A stretch of 64,000 bases of DNA from assembly GCA_964017045.1 (NCBI GenBank), contig OZ024807.1:6324481-6388480 (forward strand), read 5' to 3'. Both the position numbers and the translations under genes were made by a program. Positions 54,910-64,000 of this stretch are shown here, in pieces. Numbering within the stretch: position 1 is the first letter of the stretch; every line of letters begins with the position of its first letter. The notes below the pieces were generated by a model, which saw nothing but the letters and a program-made list of their open reading frames with translations, was not told the origin of the DNA and ran no database searches. Origin of the DNA: Omphiscola glabra. Lineage: Eukaryota > Mollusca > Gastropoda > Lymnaeidae.

Positions 54910-56090
54910 CTCTCCTATCTCAGTATCTGGGTGGCCCTCCAAAGAAAAGGGGGATTGGGGCGGCGTGTCCTTCTAATTTGTGTCCAGTTATAAACTATAA
55001 TTAAACTCTGCAGCAGGAAGAAGTATGCATCACTGTGGTCTACTTAAAACGGTTTGTCTAAACTGGATGGGCCAGGTATCCTGTTACAGATTATTATGGT
55101 CTTTAACGTCCTCTATTCATTGATTTCATATTTGGTGCCGTGGATCGATTTTATTTTAATTTTGTTTATGTCCCCACGCTTCGATCCAGTCCACCACTGT
55201 CTGTCGGTAACAGTACCACTAGCGCTCTGCATCATTGGTGATAAGACTAGTGCATACAGGATAAACACGTGAGAGCACAAGCGTTGGTTGAAAGGTGTTT
55301 CAGATCAGTCCACTCTTAGAATCCTTGTGGGGCTGATCGATTCGAAGAGACCCTCCCGGAAGACCCCATGTGCCGAATGGTACACTGTGAGAATCACTGA
55401 GCTGTGTGGACGGCGGGGTCGTAACGTTAAGTCTTCCAGAATGACGGCTTAAGATTAGGCGCGAGATTTGTCTCCCTTTCCATCAAGGGAGACAATTGGA
55501 GGTGACAGGCCGTGGAACGCGAGGCGTCAACCCAGTCATTTCGGCCTGGGACGTAAAAGATCAGATGACTGGGATCTGAACCCAACCCCCCCCCCTTTTC
55601 CCCGCACCCCTTCCCCCCAAATTTGAATCGTGTGAATCTCATCCATCTAATGATTCACTCTGTATACCCAGCTCGATCGCTTTGTCCCTTTCAAAATAAG
55701 CGCTATAACAAAAAAGTTGGAACAGTTTCGCAGATTCACGCTGCTGCGACTTACTAGTAGCCAGTGCGTGTCGTTACAATTGTCTTACATTCCATGACGT
55801 TGGCTATAGTACCAGCACCAAGATGACTTTTCAACTCTTGAGCTCAGTGTTGACAATCGGCTTTCACTGTCTCTCCCTATGCTGCGATGCTTTGGATAAT
55901 AATGGGAGAGACTGCAATAAGGTTAGCAAAGTAGAAAATGAGTAAAACGAAGTAGGTTCAACCCTGAAAAAAAAAAAAAAGGAACGCAACAAAACAACGA
56001 ACGAGTCAACGAACAGACAATAGAAAAAAAATTTGAAAAATTGAAAAATAGCACTTAAAGCTGAGAGGTAGTATCTGAGAGGGCACCAAA
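54910..56090. other. Non-coding stretch holding two hairpins
   Basis: Mixed composition. The hairpin at 55468-55495 is listed separately; 9-bp arms CCCAGTCAT/ATGACTGGG follow at about 55530-55572. C-runs near 55586, A-run near 55967-55981. No gene. Confidence 0.4.
55468..55495. other. Perfect 11-bp stem-loop
   Basis: TTGTCTCCCTT, a 6-base loop and AAGGGAGACAA. No following U-run, and no known structural RNA motif recognised. Confidence 0.7.
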
Positions 56091-56097
56091 AGAATTG

Positions 56098-56825
56098 TGT
56101 GTCTGTTTGTCAGGATACTTTGTGTCTACTGGTCAGGATACTTTGTATCTACTGGTCAGGATACTTTGTGTCTACTGGTCAGGATACTTTGTGTCTACTG
56201 GTCAGGATACTTTGTGTCTACTGGTCAGGATACTTTGTGTCTACTGGTCAGGATACTTTGTGTCTACTGGTCAGGATACTTTGTGTCTACTGGTCAGGAT
56301 ACTTTGTGTCTACTGGTCAGGATACTTTGTGTCTACTGGTCAGGATACTTTGTGTCTACTGGTCAGGATACTTTGTGTCTACTGGTCAGAATACTTTGTG
56401 TCTACTGGTCAGGATACTTTGTGTCTACTGGTCAGGATACTTTGTGTCTACTGGTCAGGATACTTTGTGTCTACTGGTCAGGATACTTTGTGTCTACTGG
56501 TCAGGATACTTTGTGTCTACTGGTCAGGATACTTTGTGTCTACTGGTCAGGATACTTTGTGTCTACTGGTCAGGATACTTTGTGTCTACTGGTCAGGATA
56601 CTTTGTGTCTACTGGTCAGGATACTTTGTGTCTACTGGTCAGGATACTTTGTGTCTACTGGTCAGGATACTTTGTGTCTACTGGTCAGGATACTTTGTGT
56701 CTACTGGTCAGGATACTTTGTGTCTACTGGTCAGGATACTTTGTGTCTGTTGGTCTGAATACTTTGTGTCTGTTAGTCTGAATACTTTGTGTCTGTTAGT
56801 CTGAATACTTTGTGTCTGTTGGTCA
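56098..56825. repeat. 23-bp minisatellite, about 32 copies, highly homogeneous
   Basis: Unit TGTCTACTGGTCAGGATACT then TTG. Around 28 copies are practically identical. The last four carry TGTTAGTCTGAATAC. All three plus frames are open for over 215 codons because 23 is not a multiple of 3 and the unit has no stop on this strand; these are not genes. Confidence 0.98.
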
Positions 56826-56829
56826 CGTA

Positions 56830-57310
56830 TGTGTCTGTGTTAATCAGGATACCTTTCGTCTGTTAATATAATCTTAATAACATTTGTCGGTTAATCTTGA
56901 AACTTTATGTCTGTTAATATATACATATTGTGAGAGCTAAGGAGGGAGAGAGCGCGAGTAAGTAAAAAAATCTTCAAAAATAAATTCTGGAAATTGCGTC
57001 ATCCGATTTCATTGTTTAGAACAAATATGGCGTATTCGAACGTTACCAACCTTTTCCCAATCAAAGGATGGGTTGGGTTTGGTACAGCGCTACATATTTA
57101 ATCGGTGAGTACATATTGAAGAGAAAAGCCAAAAAAAACTGGTAGGGGAGTGGTTGACAAAACGCTACGTTGAAGTATTTTTATTTTTTTTAAATATTGG
57201 GGAAAAGCTGTGTTAAATAAATGATAAATGCGTTGCCTACCAAACATTTAGTACACACCCATGATAATGTTCATTGTTGGTTTTTGACACATTCTTCCTT
57301 CTCTGATAGT
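56830..57310. other. Non-coding stretch
   Basis: Worn remains of the CTGTTAATC motif to about 56920, then AT-rich unique sequence. Confidence 0.4.
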
Positions 57311-57742
57311 TTTCTCTCATTTCTCTTCGCCGCCTCTCCTCTCTCTTCGCCACCTCTCGTCTCTCTTCGCCGCCTCTCCTCTCTCTTCGCCGCCTCTCCT
57401 CTCTCTTCGCCACCTCTCGTTTCTCTTTGCCACCTCTCCTCTCTCTTCGCCACCTCTCGTCTCTCTTCGCCGCCTCTCCTCTCTCTTCGCCACCTCTCGT
57501 TTCTCTTCGCCGCCTCTCCTCTCTCTTCGCCACCTCTCGTTTCTCTTCGCCGCCTCTCCTCTCTCTTCGCCACCTCTCGTTTCTCTTCGCCACCTCTCGT
57601 TTCTCTTCGCCGCCTCTCCTCTCTCTTCGCCACCTCTCGTTTCTCTTCGCCACCTCTCGTTTCTCTTCGCCACCTCTCGTCTCTCTTCGCCACCTCTCGT
57701 TTCTCTTCGCTGCCTCTCCTCTCTCTTCGCCACCTCTCGTTA
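57311..57742. repeat. 20-bp pyrimidine-rich minisatellite, about 21 copies
   Basis: Unit CTCTTCGCCACCTCTCGTTT with a CCGCCTCTCCTCT alternate. The two types are intermixed. The purine strand gives spurious Arg/Glu-rich frames. Confidence 0.97.
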
Positions 57743-57892
57743 TTGCTTGTGTTCATAAATCGCTCAGTTCTACCACTGGGTGAAACTTGGTTTTGTTTGT
57801 TCTCTCGTGTCATTGAAGTATTTATACTGTACGCCTAAAATATGCTAGAAGAATTTCCAGCACAGCTCCTCCTATCTAACACAGACCAGTCC

Positions 57893-58170
57893 TAGGCCAC
57901 CCTCCCGGTCCACACTTCCAATCCACCCTCCCAGTCCACCCTCCCAGACCAACCCCCATTCCACCCTCCCAGTCCACCCTGCCAGTCCACCCTGCCAGTG
58001 GAACCTTCCAGTCCATCCCCAGTCCACCTCAAAATACCCTTCCATAAAACTCTACCAATACACCCTTCTGATCAACACTCGCAATATAACCCACCATGTC
58101 ACCCTCCCAATCGACCCTTGCAATCCACCCTCAAATTCTACCATCCCCGTCCACTCTCCACCCTCCATAG
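57893..58170. repeat. Degenerate C-rich minisatellite, ~13-bp unit
   Basis: Units near CCACCCTCCCAGT, regular at the left (57895-58005) and decaying to the right. Confidence 0.8.
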
Positions 58171-58179
58171 AAGTCCATC

Positions 58180-59755
58180 TCCTCCTGATTACAAACAATT
58201 TTTTAAAGACTAAACACTACAGTCAAATCTTCCATTGAGCCGTCCAGCTCAGTTTAACGCTTACAACATTACACACATCAAGCCAAACTACTTTTTTTTT
58301 TTTTATCAAAGAACAACACGACATCCGTGTCCCACCCAGTGGCGCCCTCATTCATTGAAAACAGCGGTGATCTTCTTTTAATCCCACGCGAAATGTTAAA
58401 ATTCAGTGAGGTCAAAACCCCAAAAAAAAAAAATAATAATAATAAAAAATTTTAAAAAATGAAGATATCTGTAATTCACCACGGACTGCGCACCCCCATA
58501 GAAACGGTCCGTTCTTTCACACCAGCTATAGAGTTTTCCCATCGTCGTGCAACATTGCCTTCTACTGCCGCCCGTTGGTTGGGTTGAATTTTTACTTCTG
58601 ACATTGTTCGAGGGTGTGGGTGTGGGGGGGGGGGGGGGGTACGGGGGAGGCGGCCCAACTGACGTGGTCTCCGATTTTTTATTTTCTTCTTTCTTTTTTC
58701 TTTCCCTTCCCGGGCGGCAAGACGTCCCGCAGAACGGAACCGGTCGTGTGTCACAAACGTGCGCACTGGACCCGTTAATAGAAATAGAAATGTACCAAGG
58801 GGAGAAAAACACCGCTTTGACAATATCGGACCAGGGGAGAGAAAGAAAAAAATAAGAAAGAAAACCCTGCGGGGACAATGGTCTGGGGAATCTTTTGGCA
58901 GGGCTGGCGGAGTTGATAGAAATAAATTGCAAAGTCGATTTCTTGGAGAAGACTCCTGATTTTGCATTCAGTTGAGACTATGTTAGAAATATCCCCCCCG
59001 GCCCCCCCCCCCCCTCTTATTTTTTAATTTAAAAAAAAAACGACGTCATAGAATCAAATCTTCTGGATATTAATGTAGGCTACCATTCGCAGTCAGACTC
59101 GAATACACTTTTAAGATAATTACTCCTGTTCCTTCAAAACAATATACTCGATACTCTCTCCGTGACACCGATTCCAAATCCTTTTCCTAAATTTAGACGA
59201 TGTCGATGAAAACGACTGATTTGTGGAATAGAATTTGACAATAGATTGGGGACGGTTTGGGGGGGGGGGGGCGATGTTGGAATCTGGTGGACTGGTTGTG
59301 AGAGCGCTGAGTAACGATGAGAGAAATCATTGTGAGAGAAATCGGTGTGAAGAGCTCGGAGGTATGCGGTTGGCCAAAGGTCCCTATGCAGACTATAAGG
59401 ATATTGCCCAGTGCGCCTGTGCGCATTGCTTTACTCTGCAAAGATGCACATGTGACCACACCTATCTAAATATTAAATGAGGACTCGGTGGAAGAGTAGG
59501 CGCTGATATGCTAGAAGATGTCAGTGTCTGGTGATTAGTGTGCAGTTTAAGCTGGAGGGGGCGCCCCACCCCCACCCCACCGAGGCTGAAGGACATTGAC
59601 ACCGTGGCGTTGTTTAGTAATGTTTCATACTTATTTTATACGCTCTCATTATGTTGTTTCCTGGAATTGTCCACCACGGTGCTTAGGTATCGAGGAGTCC
59701 CAGGGTGTGTTTGCCCCATTTCGAGACAATTTCTTACGTTCAACTGTTATGTGTC
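58180..59755. other. Non-coding stretch
   Basis: 16 G at 58624-58639, C-runs near 58986-59014, G-run near 59261-59271. Frames up to 178 codons at 58396-58967 run through poly-A, poly-G and (AAT)n tracts and show no domain. Confidence 0.45.
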
Positions 59756-59764
59756 TCTCTAAAC

Positions 59765-59934
59765 CAGCGTTTTACAACCTGTGGGTCGCGACCCCTTTGC
59801 GGGCCGAACGTTCCTGACACAGGAGTCGACTTAGACCATCGGAAAACACAGATTTATGAAGTAGCAACGAGCATAATTTTATGGTTAGGAACTGTATTAA
59901 AGGGTCGCGGCATTAGGAATGTTGAGAACCACTG
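59765..59934 (-). mobile_element. SPIN-like hAT (Buster group) MITE, copy 4 (inverted), perfect TSD
   Basis: The plus strand begins CAGCGTTTTACAACCTGTGG and ends GTTGAGAACCACTG. A perfect 8-bp duplication CTCTAAAC flanks it (59757-59764 and 59935-59942), with TA in the centre. On the minus strand the order of blocks is that of copy 1 (CAGTTCCT, GCTACTTCAT, TTTTCCGATGGTCT), with an internal deletion of the CATGTTGTGGCGACC part. 170 bp, no coding. Confidence 0.92.
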
Positions 59935-59944
59935 CTCTAAACTA

Positions 59945-62505
59945 TAAGCTTGTCTACAAGGCATTCCGCTTCAGGATTTGAAACGGACTTCCTGTGCTAA
60001 GACGATGGGGAAAGACACAATCACTACATTTAAAAAAAAAATAATTATAACCGGTTCGCATTGTACGCTAACATTTACCGGATATTTGAGTTACCGCGGT
60101 AATTTTCAACGCAATGGCACACCAGTTCGGCCCTCCATCCATAAGGGGAAAGAAATGATGGAACAAAATCTGCTATGAAAAAAAATGTTTGGTATACTGC
60201 TGGGCTTTTGTGACATTGTTTCCCCCAAAAGCTTTTGTAGAGTCTGGTTGCCGCCCTCCAATCTGCCACCCTTCCCCTCTCCGATCCCAGGTCGGCCTCT
60301 TTTCTCTTCTTGTTTTCGACTATTCCCAGTGTGATTCCCCCCCCCCCTTGTATTCGCCGCCTCGGGGGCAAAAATCCTATTGAAAGCCATGGCAATTTTA
60401 GTCTATACAAAAATGTCCCGCTTAAAGGGACCTCTATAATAAACAGGCGTTTTTTTTTTCTGAGTGGTTTGTTTTGTGTGTTTGGGGGGGGGGGAGGATT
60501 TTTTTTTTGGGGGGGGGGGGGGAGAAGCTTTTCAGAGAAGTTGTTTCTTCCGTTTACCGTTTCTTTACTTTGTTGTTCATACACTTTAATGACAACCGTA
60601 CCACAAAACACAGGTTGTTGGCGTGGCTTCTACCCTGTTTAGAAATGATGTTTCCAATGAAATCTGCACTCGTATGTTCATTAAAGAAGCTAATTGAAAA
60701 ACGCTGCATGGGGTAACTTCTTATTTTTTTCCCCCATTTTTTTTTTTTACGAATTTCAAAATTTATTTTAAATATATTTTTTTTTCTCTTTCTTGAATAT
60801 GATAAAATGTAGGCGATAATGATTTTGTCGGGTGGGGTGGTGGGGAATGCCAACGTCAACAATTTAAGGCCAAGAGTTGACTCTTTGAAGCTGAGCGTGG
60901 CACCGGGGATGATCGTGTAGGACGGTCTCAGGTCTCTGACACTGGATTCGGTGTTTGCTCTGGGTCATACAACATTGTCATTTGGTAAAGCTGACATATA
61001 GCAATGTTAGGCTTACTGGTTGGGGGAGGGGGGAGGGCGCTTTACAGCTCCGTCGTGATCTTTGCTCCGGGGTACATTGCAATAAAGTTCGAATCAATTT
61101 GGATGCTATAATAAGACTGATTTCGGTATGCAGAGTTGCTTTAAATTGAACGAAACTGTAACCATGTTATGCTGACTGGCATCTTTATAGCAGATTGACG
61201 TCATAAAGTTTTGCTATAATTTTATCCGGTGTCTGAATATTATCTTACTAATTAATCCACTGCACCCCTCTCCTTTTTTTTTGGTTGTTCCAACTTCCAC
61301 TTTCAATGAAGTAACTGGCGTTGACTGGACTTAGAGGTCTTGGCTCGAACTCCAACTTTTTTTTTTCCACTCCCCACTTCTGCTCCCAACACCAGGTATT
61401 ACATCTAGGGCCAAATTCTGGGTATGCAGGGATGGGTCGGGTGGAAGGGGCGGTGGGGGTGGAAAGCCGATGCCACCTGAATCACACGGACTGGATGGAT
61501 GGCGGAGAGAATTTCGATTCGCTAAAGAGCCGATATCATATTGCAGGAGTTCGGGGCCCTGCGGGATGCCGGGTCCTTTGCTGCGGGGGGATAATACCTG
61601 GTTACACACGGTTGAATACAGCCGTGCCGGTCGGAAAATGACCCCCTGTGGCAGTCTGAAAATGACCCCCCGTGGCAGGCGGACAATGGCGGCGTCCTGT
61701 TGCAGGGTACAATGGAGAAAACACCGCGGCTGAGCCCGGCTTTGACAGAAGTCAGTCTTTCACGTTAATGTCACACCAGACTGTGATCACCAAGGCTTCT
61801 CAAACGCCAGCTATCTTCATTATCTACCATTGCAAATATGACAAGTTTACACAAAATTAAAATAATAATAATAAATTAGGATGTTGGGGGATGTGGGGGG
61901 GGGGGGGGGAGCATCGAACATACTCAGCTATAATGTTGATTTATATGCTTTATTTCAGCTGCCAATCCGTTATTCATATCAATATACATACCCACACATG
62001 CAATACAACCATATTAAATACTAGTATATATTTTAACCATATTTATACACCCGATGCTACTGGATGTAAATTAATAAAATAATTTATCACTCTAACCAAA
62101 CCTCTTATTTGATTATACAAATGCATATATAAGTATGTATATAACGTGGGGGGGGGGGAACGTGTTTGCCGAGCGAAAGTGAGCCAACGGAGAGCTTAGA
62201 TTAAGATTTAGACTTTTGCGAACGTTATTATTTATTTATTTTTTTTCAATTACATTTAACATGAACACTGTTAAACTATTTTGTCAAGGCACTTGTCACC
62301 ATGAAATCGAATAGCTCTTGGGTGGGAATGTAAAGACTTTTTAGAGGATCTATTTTAAAATTTTAGATTTTACAAAACCCAACGTTAGCCAGAGTGAGTG
62401 TGGGTGTTTTAAATGAAGGAGACGTGAACAGTTTGAGACTCGCCGCGCGGCTTATTGTTTAAAGTCAGGTGTTAGTTTCCACAAGCATTCCTGTCCCGGG
62501 AATGA
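59945..62505. other. Long non-coding stretch
   Basis: Homopolymers: C-run at 60339-60348, G-runs at 60484-60494 and 60509-60522, T-runs at 60725-60750, G-run at 61897-61909 and 62149-62158. A unique balanced segment at 61420-61760 contains a short duplication (GAAAATGACCCCC twice, 61636 and 61659). The longest frames cross homopolymers and show no domain. Confidence 0.45.
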
Positions 62506-62512
62506 CAGTAGA

Positions 62513-62962
62513 TAACATTGACGTGATTCTGTATAGCTGTTGGTACATTGACGTGATCCTGTATAACTGTTGTAACATTGACGTGATTCTGTATAACTGT
62601 TGTAACTTTGACGTGATCCTGTACAGCTGTTGTAACATTGACGTGATCCTGTACAGCTGTTGCAACATTGATGTGATTATGTATAGCTGATGTAACATTG
62701 ACGTGATTCTGTATAGCTGTTGGTACATTAACGTGATCCTGTATAGCTGTTGGTACATTGACGTGATTCTGTATAGCTGTTGGTACATTGACGTGATCCT
62801 GTAATAGCTGTTGGTACATTGACGGGATCATGTATGTTGGTACATTGATGTGATCCTGTATAGCTGTTGGTACATTGACGTGATCCTGCATAGCTGTTGG
62901 TACATTGACGTGATCCTGTATATCTGTTGGTACATTGACGTGATCCTGTATAGTGGTACATC
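62513..62962. repeat. 30-bp minisatellite, about 15 copies
   Basis: Unit ACATTGACGTGATCCTGTAT then AGCTGTTGGT. A TGTAAC variant fills the left third and TGGTAC the rest. Unit length divisible by 3 keeps several frames open. Confidence 0.96.
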
Positions 62963-63189
62963 ACAGTGTCAATTCAAAGTGGGGGCGGGTGTGTGTGAGG
63001 GGGGCTGGGGGTCTGTGTACTAATGCTTAAGACCTCCCGGGCATGATATTCAGTCGCTTGTGGGTTAACTTACACAGATGTTAGGACCCTTTATTCTTAT
63101 AGATGTTTCATGATATTCGGGGGTTAGTAAGCAGGGAAAAGAGTTCAGAGGTTAGTCCTCTACCTCTACAACTTATTTGTAGATCATGA

Positions 63190-63345
63190 CATCCAGAGTT
63201 TGATGCATATTGCGACACATGACGACTGTAATAAGACAGATGACTTGCATCCAGAGTTTGGTTTGGTATAATTATACATATTACGATACATGATGACTGT
63301 AATAAGACTATATGAACACGTGACGCGCTTCCAGAGTTTGTAAGT
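63190..63345. repeat. Diverged tandem duplication, ~60-80-bp unit
   Basis: CATCCAGAGTTTG, then ATATTRCGAYACATGA and GACTGTAATAAGAC, occur twice in order. A third CCAGAGTTTG starts at 63330. Confidence 0.75.
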
Positions 63346-63349
63346 AACC

Positions 63350-64000
63350 CTTCATCGTGTCCAGTGCCTGTCCCCTGATCACTTGTTTTTTGTGTTTTTT
63401 TTTTCTTTAAATTTAAAAAAAAAATAATTGTTTAAAGTGTTTTAATAACGGTTCTAAACTTGAATAGTTTTCTATCGATTGTCAAGGAATTGAATCGCAA
63501 CACCATCAACAAATAAAAGGAAGAGTCCACATAATTATGAGTCATAAAGAATTTGGGTCTAAAATGATTTTGTTGGGATGGTCTCTGTACTGATCAGGGC
63601 GGCATCTACACATTTCAACGCTCTTGGCCAAAGCAATTAGTTATACCCCCCCCCCCCCACCACACACACACACACACAAAACCCATAAAAATTGATTTTG
63701 ATTTATATTTAATCTTTTTTTTTGCCTCTTAAAAATATAATAAAATCTTTATAAAATTTCAACCACAATTATATTTTTAATTTGAAACCACACTACGCAT
63801 GAAACTGTAACGACAGCTACAAGTCGTCTTAAACACTGACTAGAATTTCTACTTTCACACTTTTGTACATGGCAAGGTTTCAGACACAAGTCCACAGATC
63901 GGATTAAATATGCTTGAACTTACAGTGGCTAGACGGTCTATTGGGCCGAGACTTCGTTGGCGTTGCGGAAAACGTATGCATCCGTCGCGGCAGTTTTGTG
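63350..64000. other. Non-coding stretch
   Basis: T/A-runs at 63399-63424 and a C-run leading into (CA)n at about 63647-63680. AT-rich unique sequence to the end. No gene. Confidence 0.45.

Noticed and set aside
56095..56804. Frames of 219-235 codons on the plus strand
   Set aside because: Product of the 23-bp minisatellite, open in all three frames.
57221..57838. 205-codon Leu/Ser-rich frame and Arg/Glu-rich minus frames
   Set aside because: Composition effect of the 20-bp pyrimidine-rich array.
58396..58967. Frames of 163-178 codons
   Set aside because: They run through poly-A, (AAT)n and poly-G tracts, overlap each other and show no domain.

Overview
This is eukaryotic, non-coding DNA. 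There are no operons, no ribosome-binding sites and no long intact gene. The longest open frames (about 200-340 codons) all lie inside tandem repeats and are artefacts. The mix of many non-autonomous hAT transposons, 5'-truncated LINE ends, dozens of minisatellites and very frequent poly-G/poly-C runs suggests an invertebrate animal. I lean towards a mollusc (gastropod), mainly because SPIN-like hAT copies are present and SPIN relatives have been reported from a pond snail. That taxonomic call is an inference and is not proven by the window.

Layout. Three kinds of sequence alternate throughout. (1) Tandem repeats: about 35 arrays with units of 13-62 bp. The largest are at 1483-2333 (26 bp), 22426-23271 (35 bp, nearly identical copies), 24969-25985 (55 bp, itself a dimer), 33890-34623 (40 bp), 38907-39851 (29 bp), 50987-51613 (17 bp), 56098-56825 (23 bp) and 57311-57742 (20 bp). 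There are also (CT)n, (AT)n, GT-rich and homopolymer tracts. (2) Mobile-element remains: at least eleven short hAT-type elements of five terminal-repeat families, ten with a recognisable 8-bp target-site duplication and four of those perfect. Four belong to a SPIN-like family with central-TA target sites. There are also two unclassified inverted-repeat elements (22055-22345, 37128-37502), two dispersed repeat families of unknown type, and four LINE 3' ends (815-1034, 9527-9993, 12885-13495, 52354-52990). (3) Ordinary-looking single-copy DNA between these, some of it in balanced-composition islands that could be regulatory but show no decisive signal.

No protein-coding gene, structural RNA gene, CRISPR array or multi-gene system is supported. 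The most interesting content is the hAT community with its intact target-site footprints, the dispersed GTGCGTAATAT family, and several very homogeneous minisatellites that look recently amplified.
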